From Sapria himalayana (taxonomy: Eukaryota > Streptophyta > Magnoliopsida > Malpighiales > Rafflesiaceae), in the NCBI GenBank assembly GCA_029783825.1, contig JAREIK010003426.1, forward strand, positions 152,985-216,984: a stretch of 64,000 nucleotides of DNA. Reading direction: 5' to 3'. Made by a program: the position numbers and the translations under genes. Within the stretch, counting starts at the first letter, position 1. Each line of letters begins with the position of its first letter. Under the pieces are notes generated by a model, which was given only the letters and a program-made list of their open reading frames with translations, ran no database searches and was not told the origin of the DNA. Shown piece after piece: positions 49,966 to 63,130 of the stretch.

Positions 49966-50202
49966 ATGGTGGGTGGTTGTGAAGTTGAAGAAGGTATTAA
50001 GATATGGAAGATGAAGATGTGCATAAAACTTCTTAAAGAAGATCGAGGAAGCACGACTGGCATGATATCTTTGATAGTTCTTTCTTGTGATCAGCTATCC
50101 CGTATTTCTAAAATGCTTGCAGATGATGATTATATTAGGGTAGAAAGTGTACCTCAAATCGACAAGAAACTCACTGCTGAAGGAAATCAGTTCTACTATT
50201 AG
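49966..50202 (+). pseudogene. Captured fragment of eRF1 (translation release factor 1), N-terminal part
   Basis: The + strand frame reads VEEGIKIWKMKMCIKLLKED, then RGSTTGMISLIVLSCDQLSR and ISKMLADD. This lines up with the start of eukaryotic eRF1, where the pattern is IxIWKxKKLIKxLExxRGxxTSMISLI, DQxSRVxKMLxDE. eRF1 reads stop codons in the ribosomal A site. Only the first 45 or so residues are recognisable. After KMLADD the sequence leaves the family, so the NIKS stop-codon recognition motif, the GGQ motif and the whole of domains 2 and 3 are missing. The frame stays open to a stop at 50200. MISLI and DQ.SR are kept, but several conserved positions are changed (MPPRDQ has become VLSCDQ). 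It lies in a CACTA element, opposite to the transposase remnant, with no promoter evidence, so it is most likely a captured and decaying fragment. Confidence 0.8.
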
Positions 50203-50224
50203 GTTTCATTTTGATTTATCCATG

Positions 50225-51973
50225 TCGAGAGAGAGAGAGAGGTGGATGGCATTAGTTAGAGACTTAGAGTTGTCTTTGCACAATAAGATATCAGTTTTTA
50301 TAAGTATTAAAATTCCATAAATGTTTAAATTTTTAATTATCAAAACATTTAATTAACAATAAATATATATAAAACATAAATACTCATCTTTTTTTACTTA
50401 ATAAATTATTTTCAACAAGTTAATGTGTGTGTAGCAATGCACAAATGAAAAAAAAACACCTTACAATTTTTAATTATTAATTAAATTAAACAATAAATAT
50501 ATAAACAATTTCAAAAAATAGATGATTGGTCTTCCAACTAAAAAAAATCATGGCTACAAAATTATAAACTTCATATAGCAAGGCACACATGAAAAGATGA
50601 TTGGTTTTGAAGCCACTCTCCTAAGAATTATAAATACTCTTTATGTTAAAAAATATATAATATATATATTGTATGGTTATAAATTTTTAAGAATTCATAT
50701 TAATTTTTATGAAGATAATATGAATAATTTTAAAGGCATAAAATTTCATATTATTAGATATCATTTATAATTTATAAAATTCTAAAAATTACTTAATGTG
50801 AGAAGATTATTAATAAAAATTATATTTATTATTTTAATAAAGACTTAATATTAAAAGCTAATAGTAAAAATATTACTCAATTGTTTAATTCTTATAAATT
50901 TTAGTATGAGCAAATATCTATGTATTTATATTTAAATATAATTTATTTTCTTTTGAATTTAATAAAAAATTTTAAATATTTTATAAAAAGTTTCCTATAA
51001 TAATAAATTTTATTTTATACTTAAAATAATATTAATATTTATTAGTTTATTCGTTAATTCAAGTATTTTTGTAAATATTTTTTATTTAATCATACAATGA
51101 ATTATTTTAGCTTTTTAATAGTAGAAATTTAATGCATGTTCATTTAATTTTAAAATTATCTTTACAAAGTAGTATAATTATAGAATTAATTATTAAATTT
51201 TATTTTAATACAAATATTTAAGTTTCTTAAATAAAAAATTTAAAAAATTTTTTGTATAATTTTTTTAAAATTTTATACTCATAAAATAGTTATCTTAGTC
51301 CTATAATCATAAAATTTTTTTGTATTTATATATTTATAAATTATTATTTATGATATCCTATTTTTATAATTTTATGAGGAGAATGTATCTTTCAAGGATT
51401 GTCCAGCTATAGACAATGACATACATTTATAGTACAAAATTAAATAAATTATTAAAACAAATAATAAATTAAAAAAATTAAATCATTAAAGATTAGAGAG
51501 GGAAATTATCCCCATTGCAAATAGCTAGGAAAAAAACTCTAGCTAAATGGATATATTTTGTGAAAAATAAAATTTAAGAAATAATCACTTGCAATAAAGT
51601 ATAAAATAGAAATTTTTTTTGATAATTATTACCGATAGATGTTGCATCAATCTAATTAGCTAGAGAAATTATGTTGCTAAAACCATCACTAAATTAAAGC
51701 ATTTCTTTCGCACGGAATTCTACAAAAATTTTAATGACAGATTTTGTCTCGATCTAATTAGCTAGTGATATTCTGTTATTATATCCAATGCTAAATTTCC
51801 ATGTTTTCTTTATGTATAAATCTACTAACATTTCCATCCCTAATCCATCACTAAAATTTATTTCAATATAAAATGAAAAATCCTTTGCTATTCTTTAGCT
51901 AAACCCTCACTATTTAGCTAGGGATTTTTCTCTAGCAAATTTTCCATTACTAAACTGACATTTTCTTATAATG
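50225..51973. other. CACTA-2 right-hand AT-rich region and subterminal zone
   Basis: No gene seen. A short GA run is at 50227-50242. From 50910 it aligns with 1440-2487 (CACTA copy B), including TTATTCGTTAATTCAAGTA, TTTAATCATACAAT and the GAATGTATCTTTCAAGGATT block. The last 450 bases carry TTAGCTAG and GCTAAA subterminal motifs. Confidence 0.65.
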
Positions 51974-54900
51974 TAGATAGAAAGATAAGAAAGACTAGCA
52001 AATTCATAGATAGATAGATAGACATATAGATAGACATGTAGATAGACAAATAGATAGACATTTATATAAACGTGTAGATAGGGAGTTATGTTGAAAGATA
52101 GATAGATAAATTGATAAATAAATAAATAGACATATAGATAGACAAATAGAAAGACAAATAGATAGACAAATGATAGACAAATATATAGCCAAAAATATAG
52201 ATAAAAAGATAGATAGATTTATTGAAAGATAGATTGATAGACAGATTGATAAACAATTTGAAAGACAAATTGATAGATAGATAGATAAATAGATAGTTAG
52301 ATAGAAAGATTGATAGATTAACAAATAGATACATAGTCAGATAGATAGATAGATAGATACATAAATAGAGAGACATATTTTTAGATAGATAGATAGACAG
52401 ATAGATAAACATAAAGACAAATAGACAGATAAATAGATAGACTAACAAATAGATAGATAGTTAGACAGATAGATAAACAACTAGATAGATAGAAAGATGG
52501 ATAGATAAAATACTAGATAAATTTTAGGAGAGATAGATAGATAAATAGATATACAGATAGATAGATTGACAAATAGACTAGCACACATACATACAGATAG
52601 ACAAATAGGCAAGTAGACACATAGACACATAGATAGACAAAGAGATGAGCAGACATACAGATAGACAGATTGATAGACAATTTTATAAATAAATTGATAG
52701 ATAAATTTAAATATGGATTCATAGATAGATAGATAAATGGATATGCAAATAGATAGATATATAAATAGATAGATAGATGGATAGATAAATAGATAGACAA
52801 ACAAATAGATAGATAGATAGATAAATATATAGATAGATAGATTGATTGAGAGATAGATAGATAGATAGATAGAAAGATATATTGATAGATATAGAGATGT
52901 AAAAATGGACAAATAGGCAGATAGATAGATATACAGATAAACTAATAGCTAGATAGATTGATAGATAGATAGACTGATAGATAGATAGATAGACAAATTA
53001 ATAGAGATACAGATACATAGATAGATAGATAAATAGATAGAAGTATATACAAATAGTAATATAAATAGATAAACACATAGACAAATAGACATATATACAT
53101 ATAGAAAATTAGACATATATACAGATAGAAAAGAAAGATAGATAGATAAACTGAAAGACTAATAAACTTATAGAAATATGGACAAATTGACTGATAAACT
53201 AATAGATAGATAGCAGATAGATAGATAGATAGACATATAGACATATAAAAAGATACATAGATAGACAAATAGATATAAATACAAACAAAGAGATAGATAA
53301 ACAGATGGAGAGACAATGGATTGTTAGACAGAAGATAGATTGATAAATAGAATTATAGAGAGATAAAAATATAGATAGATAGATTGATTGATTGATTTAA
53401 AAATAGATAAATAGATAGATAAACAAATAGACAAATAGATAAATAGATAGAAAAATAGATAGACAGATAGATATATAGATAAATTGACAAATAGAAAGAC
53501 AGATAGATAAATAAATTCAATGACAAATTGATAGATAGATATACAAAAAATAAACAAATTATTAGATAGATACACAAATAGACAATATATAGCAGATAGA
53601 TAGCAGATATATAGATAGAAAATAAATAGATAGATAGATAGACCAATATATAGATAGATAGATAAACAAATAAAAAATACAGTTTGATAGACAGATTGAT
53701 AGACAAATTGATATACAGATTGATAGACAGATTGATAGAAAAAATGATAGATCAATATATAAATAGATAGATAGAAAAATAGATAGATAGATAAATAGAT
53801 AGAAAAAAGATAGATAGTTAGAAAGATAGATTGACAAAGATTTTGATAGATAAGTAGACAGATATATAGATTTATAGATAGATAGAGAGATAGAAAAATA
53901 GATAGATAGCTAGATAGATATACAAATAGATAGAAAAATAGATAGATAGAGTGATAGTCAAACAAATAGAAAGATTGATTATTAGATAGATTGAAAGATA
54001 GACAGAGAGACAGATAAACATATAGATGGATAGATAGATAGAAAGACAAATAGATAGAAATATAGATGGATAGTTTGATTAACAGATTGAAAGACATATT
54101 ATTAGACAGATTGAAAGATTGATTGATTGATTGATAGACAGAGATAAATAGATTAATAAACAATAAGATAGATATATAGATATACAAATAGATAGAACGA
54201 TATACAAAATATTAGATAGATATATCGATAGATATATTGATAAATAGATAGATTGATAGAGATACAAATAGGTAGAAAAAATGATAAAAAGATTGATAGA
54301 CATATAGATAGGTAAATAGATAGATAGATAGAAATATAGATACAAAAATAGACTGATAGATAGTTAGATAGAAAGATATATTAAGAAATATATTGATAGA
54401 TAGATTGATAGATAAATACACAGATATATAGACTGATAGATAGATAGATAGATATATATATATATACACAAAGAGATAAATTAATAGATAGACAGATATA
54501 TAGATAAATAGATAGATAGACATATAGATTGATAGAATGATAGACATATTTATTGACAGATGGTTTGAGATATTGATTGGCATATTGATAGACAAATTGA
54601 TACAGAGATAGACAGATTGATAAACATATAGATAAAATATTGGTAGATAGAAAGATAGACAAATACATAGACAAATAAATAAACAAATAGATAGATTGAT
54701 AGATAGAAAGATAGATAGAATGATTATTAGATAGATAAATTGATAGACAGACAGACAAATAGATAGATAGACATATTAATAATAGATATATTGATTGATA
54801 GATAGATAGACACATAAATAAACAGATAGATAAAAAGATAAATAAATAGATAGATATAATAATATATTGATGTATTGATAGTTTGATAGATAAATAGATA

Positions 54901-55225
54901 GATAGATAGAAAAAAAATACACATATAAATAAATAGAAAATATACATTTAGATAGACAGATTAATAGAGAAATTGATAGTCAAATTTATAGATAGATTGA
55001 AAGACAGATTGATGGACTGATTGATTGAAAAATTGATAGGCATATTGATAGACAAATTGATAGCTAGATAGATAGATTGATAAACACACAGATAGACAAA
55101 ACAATAGATAGGTAGATAGTCTGATAGATAGACTAATATATAAAACAATAGATTGAAAAAATATAGACATATAGAAAGACAAATAGATCAACAAATATAT
55201 CGATAGGTAGATAGACTATAAGATA

Positions 55226-55226
55226 G

Positions 55227-55262
<36 letters not shown>
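55226..55262. repeat. (TA)n microsatellite
   Basis: About 18 uninterrupted TA units inside the GATA array. Confidence 0.88.
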
Positions 55263-55265
<3 letters not shown>

Positions 55266-58095
55266 TTCACATATATAGACAGGTACATAGACATATATAA
55301 AAACATTTAGATAGACAAATTGTTAAACATATAGATCGACAGATAGACAATTAGACATACACATAGATAGACAGATAGATAAATAGATAACTAGATATTT
55401 TGATACACAAATTGATAGAAAGTTAGATTGGTTTATAGAATGATTGATAGACAGATATATATATATATATATATATATAGATGGTCAAAAAGATATAAAG
55501 ATAGATAGACAAATAGATATATAGATAGATAGATTATAGATAAATAGATATATATATATATATATATTGATATACAAATATATAAATATATAGATAGATT
55601 GATTCTTAAATAGATTGAAAGATAGATCGATAGATAAATTGATAGAGAGATTGATTGATTGATAGATAGCTTGATAGAAAAATTGATAGACAAGTTGATA
55701 GATAAATAGATAGACAGATAGATAGTGAGATAGATAGATTGTTATATATATATATATTTTTATATAGATAGATAGATATACAAATAGATCGATAGATAGA
55801 TAGATATACAGATAAATAGACAGACAAATAGATAGATATATATACATATAGATATATGTATAAATAGACAAATATATAGACATAGATAAAAATGTAAATA
55901 GATTGATTGATTGATTGATAGATAAATTAATAAATAGATTGATAGAAAGATTATAGACAAATTGATTTACACATAGATAGATAGATTGATTAGAGATAGA
56001 TAGAAAGAAAGAAAGATAGATAGATAGATTCGTTTATAGATTATTGATAGATAGATCGATAGATTTATTGACAGATAGATAGACAGATAGATAGATAGGT
56101 AGATATACAAATAGATATACATATAGATAGATAGATAGACAGACAGACAGATTGATTGATTGATATATAGATTGTTAGAGTAATATATAGATAAATTGAC
56201 AGATAAATAGATAGATTGATAGATAGACAAGTTGATAGATAGAGATATATATAGATAGATAAAGAGATATAAATATTGATAGATAGATAGATAGATAGAT
56301 ATACAGATAGATAGATATATTATTAGATACATAGGTAGACAGATAGATTGATAGATAGACAAATTGATAATGAAATAGATAAATAGATAAATAGGCAGAC
56401 TAATAGACATACAAACAAGTAGATATATACAATAGATAGATAGATAGTCATATAGATAAATAGATAGATAGATAGATAGATAGATAGTCATATAGATAAA
56501 AAGATAGATAGACAGATAGATTGATTGATTGATAGACATTTTTATATACATATAGATAGAATGAAAAAAAGAAAGAAAGATATATATATATATAGGTAGA
56601 TAGACAAACAAACAAATAGAAAGACAACTAGACAAACAAATAAATAGTTAAACCAAAAGTCACGTAGACATGAAATCAGTTAGATAGCTATTCAGGCAGA
56701 CAAATACTAACGAAAAGAAAAAGAAGACTGATAGATAAATGAATAGATAGATAAATAGATAGATAGATAGATAGTCAAATAGACATCTAGACAGATAGAT
56801 AGATAAATAGACAAATAGATAGACATATAGACAGACACATAGATATATAGATAAACAATTATATAGAAAGATAGTTTGAAAGTTATTTTGATAGACACAT
56901 TTATAGCTAGATAGACAAATAGATTGATAGATAGACACGTAGATAGATAGAAAGACAGACATATAGACAGACAGATAGATAGTTAGTTAGTCAGATAGAT
57001 AGACAAATAGATTTATAAATAGATAGACATAGATAGATCGATTGATACACAAATTTATAAGCAAACTAATAGATTGATTTTAAAATATTTAGATAGATAG
57101 ATATATAGACAAATTGATAGATAGGTTGATTGAATAATAGATAGATTGATAGATTGATAGACAGACAGACAAATAGATAGATAGATTATTAGAAAGTTTA
57201 TTAGATAGATAGATAGATAGACAAATAGATTTATAGATAAATAGAATGATACATAGGTAGAAATATAGATACATAAATAAATAGACAAATAATTAGAAAG
57301 ATAGATTAATCAATTGATAGAAAGATTGATAGACAGATTGAATGATTGATGGAAAGTTAAATTGAGTGTTAAATTGATAGATAGATATACAGACAGAAAG
57401 ATTGATAGATAGATAAATAGATTAAAAGATACATTTATAGATTATTAGACAAATGGATAGATAGAAAGATAGACAAATAGATATATAGATAGATAGACAA
57501 TAGATAAGAATATAGATCAATATATAGATAGACAAATAGATAAACAAATAGATAGAATGATTGATTGATATATAGATTTATTGATAGATAGATAGATTGA
57601 TAGAGTTTGAAAGAAAGATTGATTTAAAGATAGATAGAAAAATAGATACATAGCTATATAGGTAGATTCATAGATAGATAGATGGATAGATAAATAGATA
57701 TATACATAGATAAATATATAGATAAATTAATAGATATACAAGAAGATAAATAGATAGACAAATTATTAGACAAATAGATAGTAAAGTAGATACACAAATA
57801 GACAAACACACAAACAAATAGACACACAGATATATAAAAAGGTAGATAGACAGATAGACAACCATATATATCAATGTACAGACAGACAAATAGACATATA
57901 GTAGGACTAACAGTTAGGTAGATAGATTTACTTATAAACATATAGATAGATCGACAGATAGATGGATAGATAGACAATTTGATTGACTGATTGATAGACA
58001 GATTGATAGATAGTTTTATAGATAGATTGATAGATAGAAAGATAGATAGATAGATATATCGACAAATATATAGATAGATAGTTATAAAGATAGAT

Positions 58096-58126
<31 letters not shown>

Positions 58127-61100
58127 AAAATAGATATACACATAGATTGATATATAGGTTGATAGATAAATAGACAAAAATGGTAGATTGGTAGACAAAT
58201 AAATAGACATATAGATAGAGAGATTAATAGTAATATAGAAAAACATATATATTGATAGATAGATAGATAGATTATTAGACAAATAGATAAACAGATAGAT
58301 ACATATATAGATAGTTAAATAGATAAACATATAGATAGAAAAATATATAGACTGATAAATAGATAGAAAAATATATAGAAAGATTGACAAATATATAGAT
58401 AGATAAAAATAGATAGATAAATTGATAGACAGATAGATATAATGATAGATAGTAAGATAGATAATTAATTGATAGACATATTATTAGAGAGATAGATAGG
58501 TTGATAAATAGACAAATTAAAAGATATATAGATAGATAGATATATAGATAGATAGTTAGATAGAGAGCTTTACTAGTAGACAGACATACAAATAAATAAA
58601 TAGACAAATAGACAAATAAAAAAATATATAGTTAGGTTGAAAAATTGTCGCTGAGACACACAGTCAGGTAGAAAGACACATCGGAAAATAGACTAAAAAA
58701 TAGATAGACATATATATAGACACATAGATAGATGGACATACATAGAGATAGATAGAGGGTTAGACATAAAATAGTTATATAGACAGATAGACACAAATAT
58801 AGAAAGATAGATAAATAGATAGAAAGATAGTTTGATAGATAGATTTATAAGTAGATAGAATGATAGATAGATTTATTGATTGATTGATTGGTAGATAGTA
58901 AAATAGATAGATATGAAGATATTTAAATAGATAGATAGCTAGATAGATAGATAGATAGCTAGATAGATAGATAGAGTGATAGATAGATAGACAAGTAGTT
59001 ATACTAAGAGATAGATTGATAGACCAATAGTTATACAAATAGATAGACATATAGATAGATTGATGGATTGATAGATCAAATGATAGATTAAAGGATAAAT
59101 TAAAAGATAGATTGATAGATAGATATAAAGAAAAATTAATTGACATGTTGATAGACAAATAAATAAATAGATAAATTGACAAATAGTTAGAAAGATAGAT
59201 ACATAAATTGATAAATAGATTATTAGATAGATAGTTCGATTGATTAATTGATTAATTGATTGACAAATTAATAGACATTGATAGACAAATTGATAAATAT
59301 ATTGATAAACATATTGATAGATAGATCGATAGATATATACATAGATTGATAGTTACACATATAGATAGTTAGAGAGATCGATAGATACATAGATAGATAT
59401 ATAGATAGATATATACATAGGTAGACAGAAAGATTTAAAGATTGATAGAGATACTTTAGATAGATAGACAAATAGATAAAAAATGGAGAAATAGGTAGAC
59501 AAATAGACAGGTAGATAGATAGATATTCTGTAACATAGATAGATAGATAGTTAGTTAGTTAGATAGTTAAACAAAAAGACAAATTAGAATAGAGAGACAG
59601 ATAGACATATGGACCGATAGACAAATAGTTTGATAGATAGACACGCAAACAGACAAATATATAAAAAGAGAGATAGATAGACCAATAGATAGAAATATAA
59701 ATAGTCAATTTGATAGACAAATTAATAGACATATTGATAAATTGATTATTCGATAGATAGATAGATATACAAATAGATAGACAGACAAACATATAGATAG
59801 ATAGATAGATAGATATGCAGATAAATAGATAGATAGATTGATAGATATATACATAGTTAGGTAGTTAGGGAAATAGATAAATAGATACACATTAGATAGA
59901 TAGACAAATAGATAGACAAATATATAGATATATAAATAGATAGATAGATAAATAGAAAGATTAATTGTCAAATAGAGAGGCAGATAAAAAGATAGACAAA
60001 TAGATAAAAAGTTATAGATAGATATCCAGCTAGATAGATTGATAGATCGGTTGATAGATTGATAGATCAATAGAACGATAGTCATTTAGATAGACCAATA
60101 GACAAATATGGTAATAGACATATAGAAAGATAAATAGATTTACAGATAGATAGATATTCAAATAGATATGTTGAATCAAAGACAAATAGATGGATAGAAA
60201 GATAGATAGATAGACATATACAATTAGATAGATATGTAGATAGATAGAAAGATAGTTAGATAGATATGCAAATAGATAGAAAAAGAGATAGATAGAAATA
60301 TAGAGAGATACACAGATTCAAAGAAAGAAAGATAGATAGATAGATAGACAAAAGGACAAATAAATAGAAATATAGATTGAGAGACAAATAGAGTGAAACT
60401 GAGACAAATATAGAGACATGGAGATAGATAGACAGATGAAGACATATATAGATAGAAAGATAGAGAGATAGACAGATAGATAGATAGACAAGTAGATAGA
60501 TCGATAGACCAAAAGATAGAATGTTTGATAGATTGATAGACAGATAGACAAATATACATATAGATAGATAGATGATATAGAGATTGATAGACAGATAGAT
60601 TGACAAATAAATTGATAAAAAAGATAAAAAATAGATTAATATATAGATAGACAGATTGATGAAAAGATAGACAAATAAATAAACAAAAAAATTGACAAAT
60701 AGATAAACATATAGATGGATAGACAAACAGATAGATAAATAAATAAATAGATAGATAGATAGATAGATAAAAGGATAGATAAATAGATAGATCGACAGAA
60801 AGATAGATTGATAGATATATAGATATATGGATAGACAAATAGATAGACAGACATATATACAGATAGATAGATAGATAGACAGATAAATAAATAGATAAGT
60901 AGACATATAGATTTATAGATTTATAGATAGATAGATAGATAGATAGATAGACTAATAGACACATAGATAAAGAAACAGATATACAAATAGATATATAGGC
61001 ACATAGACAGATAGACAAATAGATTGATTGATTGACAGACGGACAAATAGATAGATAGATAGATTGATAGACAGACAGAAAGATATATAGATTGACAGAC

Positions 61101-61629
61101 AGATAGAAAGATTGAGATATAGATATATCTATAGACATATAGGTAGATAGATATATATATAGACAAAAAGAAAGATAGATAAATAGATAAATTGATTGAT
61201 AGAGTGATAGAGAGATATACATATAGATAGATATACATATAGAGATATATACATAGATAGATAGACAGAAATATAGATATAGCGACAAATAGGTAATTAG
61301 AAAGACAAGATATAGAGATATAAAGATAGATAGATAGATATACACATAGATAGATAGATATATTAATTGAAAAATAGATAGATAATAGATAGAAAGATAG
61401 AGAGATAGACAGATAGTGAGATAGACATATAGACATATATACAGACAAATAGGTAGACAGGTAGATTGTAGATAGATATATATATATATATAGAATGATA
61501 AATAGTTAGATATAATTTTTAATAAATAGATAGACAGATAAACATATTGACAGGTAGATCGATAGATAGCTAGATAAACATTTAAAAGATAGACATATAG
61601 ACATATAGAAAGATAGACGGATGTCTATG

Positions 61630-61800
61630 TAGCAAGGTAGGTTGATAGGTATGTAGGTAAGTAGGTAGAGATATAAAAAGATAGAAAGATAAAGAGTTAA
61701 AGAGATAGAGAGATATAGAGATATAGAGATAGAGAGATAGATAGATAAAGATATAGAGAGATAGAGAGATACAAAGATATGGAGATAGTGATATAGTAAT
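61630..61800 (+). repeat. TAGG island followed by a GAGATA block (module copy 3)
   Basis: TAGCAAGGTAGGTTGATAGG and ATGTAGGTAAGTAGGTAGAG are followed by AGATAGAGAGATATAGAG repeats, the same order as at 19523 and 32968. Confidence 0.55.
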
Positions 61801-63057
61801 ATATAAAGATAAAAAGATAGAGAGATAGGTAGGTAGATATAAAGATAGACATAAAAAGATTAAGAGTTAGATAGATAGACATATAGTAGATAGATAAATT
61901 GATAGATATATAGTTAGATAGTGTAAAAAGATATATATTAGATAGGTATACAGAAAGAAAGAAAGATAGATATATAGACATATAGAATTCACATAGATAA
62001 GCTTATAAATATACAGACAGAAAGACATATAGATAGATAGAAAGATTGATTGATTGATAAATTAATTAATTGACAGAAAGATATGTAGATAGATTGATAG
62101 ACAATTAGATAGATTAATTGATGGATTGATAGGCAATTAGATAGATAGATAGGTAGATAGACAAATAAATAGACAAATAGATAGACAGAAAGATAGACAA
62201 ATAGATAGATAAATAGAAAGATATATTGATTGTTTGATAGAGAGATAAATAGACAGATAGATTAATAAATTGATAGATAGATTGAAAGGCAAATTGATAG
62301 ACATATTGATATAAAAATTGATATATAGATTAATAGGCACATAGATATAAAGATTTATAGATAGATAGATAAATAGATGGATGGATAGATATATAGATAA
62401 TTAAAGAGACATAAAGACAAATAGAGAGACCGATAGATAATTAGACTGATATACCTATAGAGAGATAGATTATTAGACTGATAGATAGATAGATAGGTAG
62501 ACAGATAAACAGATAGATAGATATACATATATTTAGACAAATAGAAAAATACACATATAGATAGACAAATAGAAAGATATACATAATGATAGAGAGATAA
62601 ATAGATAGATAGATTGCTAGATAGATAGACACGCATACATATAGATATATAGACAGATATATATATATATAAAGATAGACATATATATAGATAGACAAAT
62701 AGATAGATAGATAAAAAAATAGATAATTAGATAAGTAGATAGATAGATAGAAAGATAGATAGATATATAGAGAGAGATATATATATATATATATAGATAT
62801 AAAGACAGATAGAGAGATAAATATATAGATGGATAGACAAATAAAAAGTAGATAGATAGACAGACAGACAAATAGATATATAGAAAGATAGTTAGATAGA
62901 AAGATAGACAGATAGATAGATATATAGATATACAAATAAACAAATAGATAAATAAACATAAAATTAGATAGATAGATAGACAGAAAGATGGATATACAAA
63001 TGGACAGATAGGCATATAAATATATAAAAATATATACATATAGCTGGATAGATAGAT

Positions 63058-63060
<3 letters not shown>

Positions 63061-63126
<66 letters not shown>
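63061..63126. repeat. (TA)n microsatellite (66 bp)
   Basis: Thirty-three uninterrupted TA units, the longest pure run in the window. Confidence 0.93.

Positions 63127-63130
<4 letters not shown>

Larger units (their letters stand above)
43170..51973. mobile_element. CACTA-2: 8,804-bp eroded CACTA element with captured gene pieces
   Basis: The left end is CACCACAAGAAAAATCCC (43170) and the right end, read inward from 51973, is CATTATAAGAAAATG. Both are variants of CACTACAAGAAAA. The flanks are TAA and TAG, two of three bases alike. Both ends have TAGCTAGG and CTAGCTAAA subterminal motifs shared with the right ends at 1223 and 2487, but not with CACTA-1. Inside are a minus-strand Transposase_24 remnant (48379-48849), an LTR-like copy, two NAT10 exons, an eRF1 fragment and several repeat arrays. 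No TNP2-type gene is visible, so this is a non-autonomous, Pack-CACTA-like element. The terminal match is weak enough that nesting or a composite origin is possible. Confidence 0.7.

Noticed and set aside
60224..61345. A 373-codon minus-strand open frame, hydrophobic and resembling a membrane protein
   Set aside because: The Ile, Leu and Tyr content comes from the tetranucleotide alone. The reading is periodic and has no loops or charged pattern of a real membrane protein.
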